A stretch of 42,765 nucleotides of DNA from an uncultured Pedobacter sp. (GTDB taxonomy: Bacteria > Bacteroidota > Bacteroidia > Sphingobacteriales > Sphingobacteriaceae). The notes under the pieces were generated by a model. It was not told where the DNA came from. It ran no database searches and saw only the letters and a list, made by a program, of their open reading frames with translations. This document shows positions 16,615 through 26,300 of this stretch, piece by piece (position 1 is the first letter of the stretch; each line of letters starts with the position of its first letter). Both the position numbers and the translations under genes were made by a program. The stretch spans positions 1-42,765 of the forward strand of contig CAMLDJ010000017.1 in assembly GCA_946478755.1 (NCBI GenBank), given 5' to 3'.

Positions 16615-18144
16615 TTATCTTTGTCCTTCAGCTGGGGTTAACAATTTATTCAGTGTATAGCAGATCAACTTATTCGCCAACGGTGTTCCGTCATCCGAAG
16701 TGATCCCATCCAATTTCAATTCATAAACATAACCCGGTTTTAACATTGCTAATTTCAGAGAAACCTTTTTCCGGTCAGCTGAAATTTTCACAGCAGTAAC
16801 ACCAATATCCCGCACATCCTGTTGCACTGAATTATCGGCGCTTTCGTTCTTAACTTTCCGCTGATATTTATAATAGTAATGCCTAAACTTGTAATGTTCA
16901 GGGTTTAATGCCCCTGCTTTGCTTAACGGCTGTGTAAAGGTTAAATCGAAGCCCTCATTGGTCAGGTTCATGCGGTAAACATCAACAGGTGTTTTGCCAT
17001 TAAAAACGATCCGCTGAATACCGATATCGCCGCTCCATCCATAGGCAATCTGTCCCACCCATAAACTTCCGTCGGGTGCAAAGGCAAGGCGGTTATTTCC
17101 TTTTCTCAAGCCATGCCCATCTATAAATGGGACACAGGCTCCCTGTAGTTCGCCCTGCACCTTTTCCAGCATTACCCGCACAATCCGGTCCCTGTTCATC
17201 TCTCCTATAAATAATTGCCCCGCAAAAGGCCCGAATTTACCCCTTGTTGCATCGCAAAGTGGCTGGGAGGGGGAATTGGCCATGATACCCTGCGGAAACA
17301 GCACAGCGGCTTTAGTACGCATGCGTTCCAATTCCTTTATGGGCATGGCAAAAGGATTTTTACCTTTCCAGTCTTTGTTCCACACCAGGCTCGCTGGATG
17401 GCCATAAAATTTACCTTCCTGAACATGGTACAAGGTGCTGGTTTCCACCCAGTCGCTTTGGTTATCGGTCACGAATAAGTTCCCTTCCAGATCAAAGCCC
17501 AAACCGTTAGGAGAGCGCATTCCTGAGGCGTAAGGATGAAGCGTCCCATCTGGTGTGAGCTTCATTACCCAACCCCTGTAGGGAACTACAGCATACATTT
17601 CATAAAGCCCAGGTTGAAGGTCCCTGCCCAGCGGATTAAACTTACCCCTTAGTTCCTGGCTAACGGTCCCACCTGGAGAAGCCGTATTCAGGGCAATAAA
17701 AAGATTACCTTTTTTGTCTTTGGCAGGTCCATAATTAAATTCGTGATAATTCCCCGAAAGGCCGAAATCGTCTGTTACTTTCTCATATAGATCAGCCTTT
17801 CCATCTCCATCTGTATCTTTAATGCGTGTCAATTCAGGCCGCTGCATGACAATAACTTCAGAATTGCTGACCGCCATAATGCCCAGGGGCTCATGTAAAC
17901 CATCAGCAAACAAAGTCCATTTTTTTGTCTCAGGTTGATAGATCATTACTTCTCCCCGAATAAAACAAGCAACTAAACGGCCGTCCGGTAAAAAATCGAT
18001 CCCCCCTGTCTCGCTGGTCAGTCCTTCAGGCATCTCAATGGTCTCTATCGTATAAGCGTCCCCTGCCTTTTTTTCTTCAACAGGAAACGCACCGATGAAC
18101 AATAGAATTACGGCCGCAGCACCAGTTATTATTCCTGATTTCAT
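16615..18144 (-). CDS. Exported beta-propeller, sorbosone/glucose dehydrogenase-like
   Basis: A 509-residue exported protein with a hydrophobic N-terminus (signal peptide or anchor ending near FPVEE). Propeller blades are visible from repeated GxxFxxxGxLxV patterns: GIDFLPDGRLVACF, GNLFIALNT, PNGLGFDLEGNLFVTDN, LAFAPDGSLWVGQ. An EF-hand-like loop DTDGDGKADLYE lies near 108-119. This layout matches PQQ-type sugar (sorbosone) dehydrogenase relatives found beside PVC-type dehydrogenases. The C-terminal about 100 residues form a separate beta domain (Ig-like, MLKPGYVYELKLDGITSDDG). Only 1 base separates it from the cupredoxin gene upstream, so the two are translationally linked and may exchange electrons. 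Cofactor binding cannot be proven from sequence alone. Confidence 0.8.
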   Translation of the reverse strand: MKSGIITGAAAVILLFIGAFPVEEKKAGDAYTIETIEMPEGLTSETGGIDFLPDGRLVACFIRGEVMIYQPETKKWTLFADGLHEPLGIMAVSNSEVIVMQRPELTRIKDTDGDGKADLYEKVTDDFGLSGNYHEFNYGPAKDKKGNLFIALNTASPGGTVSQELRGKFNPLGRDLQPGLYEMYAVVPYRGWVMKLTPDGTLHPYASGMRSPNGLGFDLEGNLFVTDNQSDWVETSTLYHVQEGKFYGHPASLVWNKDWKGKNPFAMPIKELERMRTKAAVLFPQGIMANSPSQPLCDATRGKFGPFAGQLFIGEMNRDRIVRVMLEKVQGELQGACVPFIDGHGLRKGNNRLAFAPDGSLWVGQIAYGWSGDIGIQRIVFNGKTPVDVYRMNLTNEGFDLTFTQPLSKAGALNPEHYKFRHYYYKYQRKVKNESADNSVQQDVRDIGVTAVKISADRKKVSLKLAMLKPGYVYELKLDGITSDDGTPLANKLICYTLNKLLTPAEGQR

Positions 18145-18145
18145 A

Positions 18146-19306
18146 TCATCTTCTTTTTTTGTTATAAACCAATGGATAACTGGTGATGGTTACAGAGAAT
18201 TCACTGGCCTGTTGCGGACTAAGCTTCAGTTTTCCCTTATCCCAGACCCCCGAGGAAACCTCATAGCTTTCTGATTCATTATTGGCGCCACAGGCAAACC
18301 AAACCGTTTTAGGGGCATCGGGGATCCGGAATTTACGGATCAGTCCTTTTCCATCTTCTTTAGGCAAAATCAGTTCATATACATCAATACCATTGAGGGT
18401 ATAATGAAATTCGGGATACTTGTTCAGCAAACGATAACCCTTATAATCTACCACAGGAATATCATCTGGTTTGCCAATACGAAGCGGATAAGCGGTGACA
18501 TCCCGATAAAAAATTGTGCCGACAACTTTAGCCACTGCATCTGCATGGCCTTTCCAAATGGCAGTATTGTCTACAAAGCCACCTTTCCAGGCATATCGTA
18601 GTCTGCAGGCACCTGCATCCCAGCAGTAAGATAATTCGAGTGGCAGACTTACCGCGATGGCAGCCGGCCCGGCATCATCCATAAAAATACGATACAAATA
18701 AGGCGGAACAGGTATATAGGGATGCTGAGCTAAGGTTTTCTGCGGCTGCTGCATTTTATGCATATCGTGTTGATCTGCTGCAAGCGCATGATCTTCCTGT
18801 CGGGATGCCGGAATATTCGGATCAGCTTTTAGATCAGGCATTTTTCCCTCAGCGTTGACATACATTACCCCGTACATCACAAAACCATGACCCGGGAAAG
18901 TGCATACATAGGGATAAGCACCAGATCGCGCAGGAGCATTAAATACAAGCGACCTGGTTTGTTCAGGAGATACCACGGGGATAGCCCACAATACCTGCGG
19001 CGATTTGGGCACATAATTCATTGCAGGCCCCTTCTCTTCGAGCCGTAGAGCAGCTTCAACCACGTTTAACCTGGCCCCTGGCTGTGTGATTAACAGGTTA
19101 TGGCTCATGTCGTCCGTGTTGGTAAAATTTAGCCTGATTGCAGCTCCAGGTTTTACAGTAAACCGTACCAAATCAAACTGGAGGCCAGGAAGCACTTTTA
19201 AATCAATCGTGATGACCGGTTCTGGCGTTACCTGACACACCGCATATTTAACCGGCAAAACAAGCAACAACAGTATAAGCCTGATTCCTGAAAACATATC
19301 TCTCAA
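18146..19306 (-). CDS. Exported cupredoxin fused to an unknown C-terminal domain
   Basis: A 386-residue exported protein (signal peptide ending near AVCQ). Residues about 30-152 are a type 1 copper domain of the azurin/auracyanin type: MSHNLLI gives His69, and YPYVCTFPGHGFVMYGVM gives Cys135, His140 and Met144. A His/Met-rich linker follows (DQHDMHKM, 178-185), then about 190 residues of beta-rich sequence (YAWKGGFVDNTAIWKGHAD at 238-256) which I do not recognise by name but have the look of domains attached to electron-transfer proteins in Bacteroidetes and Planctomycetes redox clusters. Likely role: soluble or surface electron carrier between the propeller dehydrogenases and the respiratory chain. 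Gaps to neighbours are 1 and 7 bases. Confidence 0.82.
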   Translation of the reverse strand: MRDMFSGIRLILLLLVLPVKYAVCQVTPEPVITIDLKVLPGLQFDLVRFTVKPGAAIRLNFTNTDDMSHNLLITQPGARLNVVEAALRLEEKGPAMNYVPKSPQVLWAIPVVSPEQTRSLVFNAPARSGAYPYVCTFPGHGFVMYGVMYVNAEGKMPDLKADPNIPASRQEDHALAADQHDMHKMQQPQKTLAQHPYIPVPPYLYRIFMDDAGPAAIAVSLPLELSYCWDAGACRLRYAWKGGFVDNTAIWKGHADAVAKVVGTIFYRDVTAYPLRIGKPDDIPVVDYKGYRLLNKYPEFHYTLNGIDVYELILPKEDGKGLIRKFRIPDAPKTVWFACGANNESESYEVSSGVWDKGKLKLSPQQASEFSVTITSYPLVYNKKRR

Positions 19307-19313
19307 TTAATGA

Positions 19314-20570
19314 TCAACGCGCTTTTTCTTTAACAACTCCAATCATATCTATGCAAATGCCTTTGTCCTCTAAGCCAACGCCCTTTACTTTCGCCTTAGA
19401 GGCAGCAGGCGGGCTATCGGCCTTATAGTATCTTGGCCTGATTTCATTTAATTCGTTGCTGGTGCTATCGTTGCTGACATAATAGGTGGCCTTGGCCAGG
19501 TGACTGAAATCTGTACCTGATTGCTTTGCAATGTTTTCCATCGCCGTAAATATTCCGGCTACTTCCGCTTTCGCATCATTGACATTTTCACCGTATAACG
19601 ACGAAAAATATACTTTTTCCCCATAGTTTACCCTGGTTACCTTCGCATATACCGGCGAAGCCGTCATTCCAGGAGGGGTAATAAAATCAATCTGCTTTAC
19701 GGGCTTTTGTAAGCCAGCGGGAGTCGCAGCAATCAGCTCAATTTCAATAACAGGGCTGGTACTCAGCCAGTCTACATATACTGTTGGCGGAATGGTAAGC
19801 CCATCAAAAAAATCAGCCATTTCCTTTTCCACGATTTTAATGTCAGATGCGGGACATATGAACGATTTAATCTGGACAATAGCTTCTTTTTTCAGTCCCA
19901 AATGATGTAAAGTTGATTCCAGTTGTTTCAGAGTCTCCCTTGTTGCTTCAGCAATCTTACCCTTTGCCGCCTGTCCGGATACATAAACCACACCACCGGC
20001 AGGCAAAACACTCACATGTGCTTGCTGCTGCTGTGCTCTCCAAAGCCCTGCGGGTTTGAGGTACTCCAGTTGCTTACCTGAGGTTGCAGCTACCGCAATT
20101 ACATCCATACCTATAAGTGCATCAGGATGGGTCAGATCGCCCACTACAAAACTAACTGCGGGCCTTCTACCCGGCTTAAAACGGCTCCTAAGAAATTGTT
20201 TAACCTTAGGCATCAGATCTGTACGTGCAATACAACTGTTAATTTTAACAAGCCGGTCAGGATCACTGCCCGCAGCTTTCAGCGCAATGCCGATGTTTTG
20301 AAAAACCTGTTCCAGTTGTTTTTCCAGGTCATTCCTGCCCACCAGGTTACCATTTTTGTTTAAGGGCAAAAACTGAGAGGTGTGTGCCAGGGGCACTTCA
20401 TTTACCACGACCGCTGATGAACCATCGGTTGACTCAGCGTTCCCGATATATCTAATAGCCAAAGCAGATTTGTTGGTTCTAAATGATGACGACCGGTTAT
20501 CCTGTGCAGACACAGGAAAATAACCGCTACTTAAAAATAAAATTAAAAGTATGTTCTTCATCTCAAGCAT
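19314..20570 (-). CDS. Exported protein with three tandem RidA/YjgF domains
   Basis: A 418-residue protein, about three times the usual RidA length. The signal peptide is better with the start at residue 4 (MKNILLILFLSSGYFPVSAQ). Three RidA-like units follow at about 36-162, 183-285 and 300-414, each ending in a strand like DVIAVAA, EIELIAA or CIDMIGV. RidA enzymes are normally small cytosolic trimers that hydrolyse reactive enamines/imines. Only unit 1 keeps an Arg in the RPAV position of the catalytic motif; units 2 and 3 have PPTVYV and PPAASKA there, while unit 2 keeps the EIE glutamate. One polypeptide could thus form a pseudo-trimer. It lies between HiPIP and cupredoxin genes with 7-8 base gaps, so it probably serves the same extracytoplasmic oxidation pathway. 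Confidence 0.82.
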   Translation of the reverse strand: MLEMKNILLILFLSSGYFPVSAQDNRSSSFRTNKSALAIRYIGNAESTDGSSAVVVNEVPLAHTSQFLPLNKNGNLVGRNDLEKQLEQVFQNIGIALKAAGSDPDRLVKINSCIARTDLMPKVKQFLRSRFKPGRRPAVSFVVGDLTHPDALIGMDVIAVAATSGKQLEYLKPAGLWRAQQQQAHVSVLPAGGVVYVSGQAAKGKIAEATRETLKQLESTLHHLGLKKEAIVQIKSFICPASDIKIVEKEMADFFDGLTIPPTVYVDWLSTSPVIEIELIAATPAGLQKPVKQIDFITPPGMTASPVYAKVTRVNYGEKVYFSSLYGENVNDAKAEVAGIFTAMENIAKQSGTDFSHLAKATYYVSNDSTSNELNEIRPRYYKADSPPAASKAKVKGVGLEDKGICIDMIGVVKEKAR

Positions 20571-20578
20571 TTTGAAAA

Positions 20579-21016
20579 CTAATTGTTAATTGGTGCCCAG
20601 TAAGCGCAATAGCCTTCCGCGCGAACGGGTCCTTTAAATAGGGCACAGCCACCACAGGCTTTTCCTTTTCCAGGTATCAGGTACAGCGCACAATTACCGC
20701 AGTGGCTGTCCTCAATGGGCGATTTGTTTACATAGGCCAGTTTTTTTCGCTTGGCCAACTCGGCCGGGCTAACCCCTGTCATGTCATCACAGGGCTCTTT
20801 TGCCTTCCTGATCGTATCCCGGGCAGCGTGTTTAAGTTCATCATTCAAGATGGCCTCGGGATCTTCCTGAGCATTAAGCCTGGTTTTGTCTTTCGCCATT
20901 GAGGGTATTGAGCCGGAGCCGAGTAAAAGGGCACCACCAAAAAACATAGAGCCCAGGTATATCGATTTACTTATAAATTTTCTTCGTGAACAGTTATTCT
21001 CTTTCATCAATATCAT
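20579..21016 (-). CDS. Tat-exported high-potential iron-sulfur protein (HiPIP)
   Basis: A 145-residue protein with a twin-arginine signal (CSRRKFISKSIYLGSMFFGG); a second ATG at residue 4 is also possible. The C-terminal 40 residues hold the HiPIP pattern: CGNC (106, 109), CALF (124) and YCAYW (137), the four Cys binding a 4Fe-4S cluster with the aromatic residue after the last Cys. Two further Cys (76, 121) are not part of the standard set. HiPIPs carry single electrons at high potential outside the cytoplasm, and Tat export agrees with a cluster inserted before translocation. Its place between the PVC-type dehydrogenase-like gene and the RidA gene suggests it takes electrons from an exported oxidation step. 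Confidence 0.88.
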   Translation of the reverse strand: MILMKENNCSRRKFISKSIYLGSMFFGGALLLGSGSIPSMAKDKTRLNAQEDPEAILNDELKHAARDTIRKAKEPCDDMTGVSPAELAKRKKLAYVNKSPIEDSHCGNCALYLIPGKGKACGGCALFKGPVRAEGYCAYWAPINN

Positions 21017-21066
21017 TTAATGGTTTTGAAGCCGAATAAATAGGCTTCCATATTTACTACAATTAA

Positions 21067-23184
21067 TTAATACAGTTCCTGTAATTTTAGAATGGAGGCT
21101 TTAATTGTCTCAGCCGAATCTGTTTTGATATTCCCTGCTGTCACCTTCAGTCCGGCATTTGAAGCGCCGGCTTTACTTAAACCTTTTTTTAATCCATTTA
21201 ACGCAGCAGACTGCCATTTATCCTTCGCCATTACCGGTTGTGCAATCAGCTTCAAGTATGCACTAACCTCTTCTTTTTTATTTCTCGAACCGATAATAGC
21301 CGAGAGATCGCCAAGGAAAGTCAGCTTCCAGGCTTCTTCATTTTGAAAGAAAGTTCCGGATGTGCTTAGCGCTTTGAGCAGATCTGCTGATGAACCAGCG
21401 TTAGCACTCAAAACAGCCATTCTAAACCAGGAGTCCTGCCCATATTTCTCCGCCACTTTTGCCAGGGCAGGAGCCACCTCAGCCCCATTAAACTCGCCAA
21501 GGCTAAGTGCTGCCTGAAAGGCAACCCTATTTGCCGGATCATCAATTTTCTGGATAACCAAAGGCAGGCATTCAGGGAAACGTTCGGCCAGTATCAACGC
21601 ATTTTCACGTACCCCTGGTTCCCTATCCTGCAGCGCCTGTTTTACAATCTGGGTATTCAGCGCATTTAATCCTTCCAGTACATATAGGGCATGCAGCCTG
21701 GCTTTACCATCTTTGCTGGTCGCAAACAATGCTTTTACTGCAGGTATTGCTGATTGATCAGCACGTTCTATCAGCAAACGGTGTGCAGTGTTTCTCCACC
21801 AACCATTAGGATGGCCCAGTACTGCCACCAATTTAATGCTGCTGGTGTTTTTCAGGTTAACCGGTACATTTTTAACAGCGGCATTGCTCGGCAATACGCG
21901 GTAAATACGGCCTTTATCACTTCCGGCCATGAAATCCATATCTGCTTTCAGCTCATCAGGAATAGAAACAGGAGTTTCAATATGCTGCCTGTAATAGTCA
22001 AGTACATATAAATACCCGTCTGGCCCTACGGAAAATGTGATGGGACGGAACCAGGTATCAGTAGAATATAAAAACTCTTTGTCTTTCTCCTGGGCACCAC
22101 GCTTTGCGATCATTAGCGGACTTTTCTCATCCGGGCTTAGGATATCCCTGTGTACCAGATTTCCAGACACATCTGCAGTGAAGATATTGCCATAATATGC
22201 TGCCGGAAGGCCATCACCATTATAGATCGTTCCGCCAGAAGCGCCTGTAAAGCGATCTTTTTCATATTCAACCCTATTCATATTGGCTTCCTGATACATT
22301 TTATTGCGTTGTTTGGTACGCTCAGCACGCCAGTATGGGGCATCGGTTTTCTGAAACATGATCTCTTCATGGTCGGAAATACTTACATTGAATTTTGAGG
22401 TCGGAAGATACGGATGCCGGTGTGTATAGCGCCATGGAATAACCGCCTGTTGCAGGTGTATCGAATTCTCGGTAAAGAAACGATGCCCCCAATCGTTTAT
22501 GGTCTGACCAAACTGACCCGGGCCCGTTTCCAGTTCAAACTGGTTTCTATCCAAACGGAACCTGAAATCGGCTCCCCGTACAGCAATGGGCGGAGCCCCT
22601 GGAGTTTTGCTAAAAGTAACCATACCGCTTTGTCCGCGGTTATTTGCATAGATCCAGTTGTCAACACCAAAACGCAGGCTCGTTACCTGTGCTTCTGAAT
22701 TGTTCTGGAAAAAACCAGAAAAAAGAACCTCCTTTACATCTGCCTTTCCATCCCCGTTTGTATCTTTTAAATAAAGAATATTGGGGGCTGCTGTCACGAT
22801 AATCCCACCCTTCCAGGGTAAAATACTGGTGGCCTCAGTTACGTGATCTGCAAAAACCGTAGACTTATCCACACGACCATCACTGTTGGTGTCTTTTAAA
22901 AGACGTATGCGCCCATTTCCCTTTCCCGGTTCAACTTCATAAGGATAATCTGGCATCTCTACCACGTAAGCATTGCCCTGCTCATCAAATTCCAAGGCCA
23001 CCGGATCAAGCACATCAGGCTCGGCAGCGTATAGCTGAACCTTAAATCCATCCACAACTTTTAATTTGCTCATCGATTGCTCAGGAGAAAGGGGGCCAGG
23101 ATAACGCTGTGCCAGACAAGTTGCACTGAGTAAAGTAAACAAAACGGATAAACGGATAGGTCTGCCAACAAAAACTCTCTTCAT
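21067..23184 (-). CDS. PVC-type membrane-bound dehydrogenase-like propeller with HEAT repeats, no heme motif
   Basis: A 705-residue exported protein (signal peptide ending near CLAQ). The first about 430 residues match the PVC-type dehydrogenase propeller domain (TIGR02604-like): DGFKVQLYAAEPDVLDPVAL, GNAYVVEMPDYPYE, two Ca-type loops DTNSDGRVDK and DTNGDGKADV, and WIYANNRGQSG. Helical HEAT-like repeats follow (about 450-700: VKALFATSKDGKARLHALYV and similar). Most relatives end with a cytochrome c domain containing CxxCH; none is present here, so electrons must leave through another carrier, with HiPIP and cupredoxin encoded next door. It is the first gene of an eight-gene operon and has a clear promoter/operator about 100 bases upstream. 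Confidence 0.83.
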   Translation of the reverse strand: MKRVFVGRPIRLSVLFTLLSATCLAQRYPGPLSPEQSMSKLKVVDGFKVQLYAAEPDVLDPVALEFDEQGNAYVVEMPDYPYEVEPGKGNGRIRLLKDTNSDGRVDKSTVFADHVTEATSILPWKGGIIVTAAPNILYLKDTNGDGKADVKEVLFSGFFQNNSEAQVTSLRFGVDNWIYANNRGQSGMVTFSKTPGAPPIAVRGADFRFRLDRNQFELETGPGQFGQTINDWGHRFFTENSIHLQQAVIPWRYTHRHPYLPTSKFNVSISDHEEIMFQKTDAPYWRAERTKQRNKMYQEANMNRVEYEKDRFTGASGGTIYNGDGLPAAYYGNIFTADVSGNLVHRDILSPDEKSPLMIAKRGAQEKDKEFLYSTDTWFRPITFSVGPDGYLYVLDYYRQHIETPVSIPDELKADMDFMAGSDKGRIYRVLPSNAAVKNVPVNLKNTSSIKLVAVLGHPNGWWRNTAHRLLIERADQSAIPAVKALFATSKDGKARLHALYVLEGLNALNTQIVKQALQDREPGVRENALILAERFPECLPLVIQKIDDPANRVAFQAALSLGEFNGAEVAPALAKVAEKYGQDSWFRMAVLSANAGSSADLLKALSTSGTFFQNEEAWKLTFLGDLSAIIGSRNKKEEVSAYLKLIAQPVMAKDKWQSAALNGLKKGLSKAGASNAGLKVTAGNIKTDSAETIKASILKLQELY

Positions 23185-23260
23185 TTTTTATTTTTTTGTA
23201 TGTCATAGAAAATCGCACAAACCGCCCTACTTAATTTGACAGGCTTTTTAGCCAGGAAAG

Positions 23261-23315
23261 AAGCACGTAACGGTAACGTACCCGTAAGTTAGGCAGTATA
23301 TTCTTAATATTCAAA
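23261..23315 (-). promoter_or_regulatory. Promoter and tandem operator of the eight-gene redox/amidohydrolase operon
   Basis: On the minus strand TTTG (23312-23315), 20 bases, TAACTTAC (23284-23291), then at once GGGTACGTTACC (23272-23283) and a second, weaker ACGT-centred half-matching site (23261-23272), with centres 11 bp apart. It has the best promoter match among the operator sites. Confidence 0.65.
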
Positions 23316-23339
23316 TTTATTTTCTTAAAAAATACTGGA

Positions 23340-26300
23340 CTAGCTTTTTAGCCGCCATATTTTATGCGTTGTAATTTTAAATCGGGCGCCTTCTTCAAAG
23401 TCGTATAGATAACCATGCTTAGGATTTGTTCCTTTATAGTCGCTGATAAATGTGATCGGCCCGCAATAAACTTTTGTAAACTTCCCTTCCCGTTTTACCT
23501 CCACAATGGAATAACAGGCATCCCGGCTGCCATTAGTTTCAATGATCAGTTGCTCCCCGTTCAAACTGCCATCTACCGGAAGCTCTATATCTACCATCAG
23601 CCATCCACCACCTTTCAGTTCCTTGTTCATTTTGACAACGTTTCCGGTTAGTGGTCCTGCCGACTTCAGACTCATATCTGTAGATCTTAAGCTGGTCCCA
23701 TCAACCAGGATCCCCTCCATTGTTTTACCATTCTGTTGCCTGATATAACCCAGCGTTCCGTTCATGACTATGCCGTTTGGTAAAGTCATAATTTTGCCTG
23801 CTTCGGGATTGTACAAAATATAGTCAGTATCCCCATTCCTATGCGCTACCTGTAGTGCCGTCTGCATAGTTGTTCCGTTATCCAGCCTTTTTATGGTTTT
23901 TATAAAAGGATTGTGTTTATACGGTTCAAGTACCGTGATGAAGTTGCTGCTTAAATCTGCCGCAGCGCGATGCATTAAAACATAGCCCAGTTTTTTTGGA
24001 TTGCCCGGTTTATTTTGTGGCGGATCGCCATCGGCCAATGCAACATCCTTTACCTGGCTTAGTGCATGCATACGCAGATGGACCTCATCTACCGTTTTAA
24101 TCGTACGATAACCCGAATCAACCTTCCAATCAACCATAAACTGTTTCGGTGGATTTACATCTTTTTTAACATGGTACAAATGGGAATATCCAACCGGAAA
24201 GCCTTTTGCCAGCGTACCCTTAGGGATCTCTGCTCCAGCATAAGTTCCGTCCTGCTGATCGGTTAAATTCAAGCCTTGATTAGTGATGGCTCCCGGTGGG
24301 CCATGAAAGCTATATACATGGTCCCTTCCTCCCAACACCCGGAAGATGTCTACCGCATAAGCATTGCCAGCATCAGCACTTCCAATTAAAAGCATGGTAC
24401 GACTATATTCTTTTATATCCGGATAGGCTTTTTTTCCATCAAGTTCAAACGCTCCAAAACCTTTCAGCTGCTTATACATCCGGGTGTGCCCGCCCCATAT
24501 TTCCTTTTGCGGCTGCCCGTTTACAAACACCAGGTTATGCGAAAGCGTGCTTCCTGTCCATTCATTATTGCTGGGCCACCTTGTAGCGTACTCAGGGTAT
24601 CCATGATCCGGCGCCAGCCAGTTGCCAAATGCGAGTAGATCGAAATTAAGCAGATCTGGATGGGCATGTTTTATGGTACGCCCAAAATTGCAAGCCAATC
24701 CAATGCCCGAAGATCCTTCCCCAATTTCCAGAGAGGCCATACCAAATCCGCTCATCAGGCCACCCTGGCCAGCCCTGACAGGTTGCTCTTCGGCAATACT
24801 TTTGATCTCCCGGCTCAATGCCTCAGGATCTCTTGAATAAATATCCATTCCCAGCCCATCTGCAGAATTTCCATTTGCACGGTAGGCCGCGATAGCCATT
24901 TGCGGATCACGTGTATAAAAATAGCCAAGAGCAATAAAATCAGGATCAACATAACTTGTGGAAACGACTCCTGTAGCGCCTGCATCACCTATATTAGGGA
25001 TAGAAACTCCCAACACAGACATGCGGTAAGCAGCTATAAAAGTGGCGCTGAACTGGGGGAATTCTGCAAAAATATCATGCCTGGTATACCCCTTATAACC
25101 ATTGAGCATTACTCCGAGTTTAGACACCAGATTTCCCCACATATAGGTATACCCTGGGGCACCTTCATCAGTAGTGCCGTCGCGGTCAAAATTACGGATC
25201 ATCAGGCCCGGAATATCGCCCCCATCAGGCTTAAAAAGCCAGTCGAGCCATTCCGTAGCTTCAGGGTTGGTGTTTAAGGCAAGGGCACAGCTGGCTACCG
25301 TTAACTGATGCATGCCCTGGTTGCCGCGGATCTGTCTGGAAAATACCGCCTTTACCGCCGTACGCAGTATTCCATTGTCCACATTTTCTACAAACAGCTC
25401 CCGTGTCCCCTTAGCCTGGGGCAGTTTATATTTTTGGGATTGCATTGTCAAAAACAAATAAAGTGACGGATCATTTACCGTACCACTAATCATTTTATCA
25501 TAGGCATCTGCAAATCGTTGTACCACATTGGTTTCCCAGATCGAGCCTTCAATTTTGCCTTTGTTACTGCCTCCGTCCGAATGGTACCAACCTTTTTTGG
25601 AGTAAGGCTCCCAATCCATATCAGGATATACATCTGCAATGCGGTCCAGTAAAATAGCTGCTTTATGGGCATAACGCTGGTCTCCGGTATATAAAAAAGC
25701 GTCTGCCAGTGCATCGAGACCGCTATAAAGATGACGCCAGTATTTCCAGGAGTAATATCCAATAAAGCGGTAGGAACGGCCTTTTTCGTTCACATAGCCA
25801 AACCCATCGTCTACGCCAAATTGATGCAGCGGATCTTCAGGATCAGGGTGCTCCAGGTTATACAATAACTTCCTTTCTGCTTTTGCAGGATTAAAAAGGC
25901 CACGGTCATCAATTCCACTTTTATAATACTTGCCAAAATCATTGGTAGGAAAAACGGCCTTGCAGGAAGGACAGGTTAATTTCCAGGGTTTTTGTTCAAA
26001 ATCAGGGCTATAAGGGTAATTGCCATATTTCGAAATCTTGTGCCCGCATTGAAGACAACCCAGAAATTTAGGCCCATCGGTCAGTCTGTCGAAAGTAACA
26101 TCAATACAGCGGGGCAGATCCTGTCCGGGAACCATATTCCAAAGCTCCTCATCGCTTTTAGACAACCAGGGCTTTGCCTGTACAACAAACCTGGCCCTCT
26201 GTTTTGCAGCCCAGTCATATCTTTCGCAATTGTTTCTTAAATTGGTTATTCTTTCCGCAGTGTAAAAACCGCCATAAATGCGGTTGCCATAGGTATCTAT

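Noticed and set aside
21067..23184. Cytochrome c type heme site in the PVC-type dehydrogenase-like protein
   Set aside because: No CxxCH occurs anywhere in the translation; the few Cys are single.
23240..23255. Terminator after the heparinase-like gene (small GGCT/AGCC hairpin)
   Set aside because: The stem is only 4-5 bp with the T run in its loop, and it lies inside the leader of the next operon.
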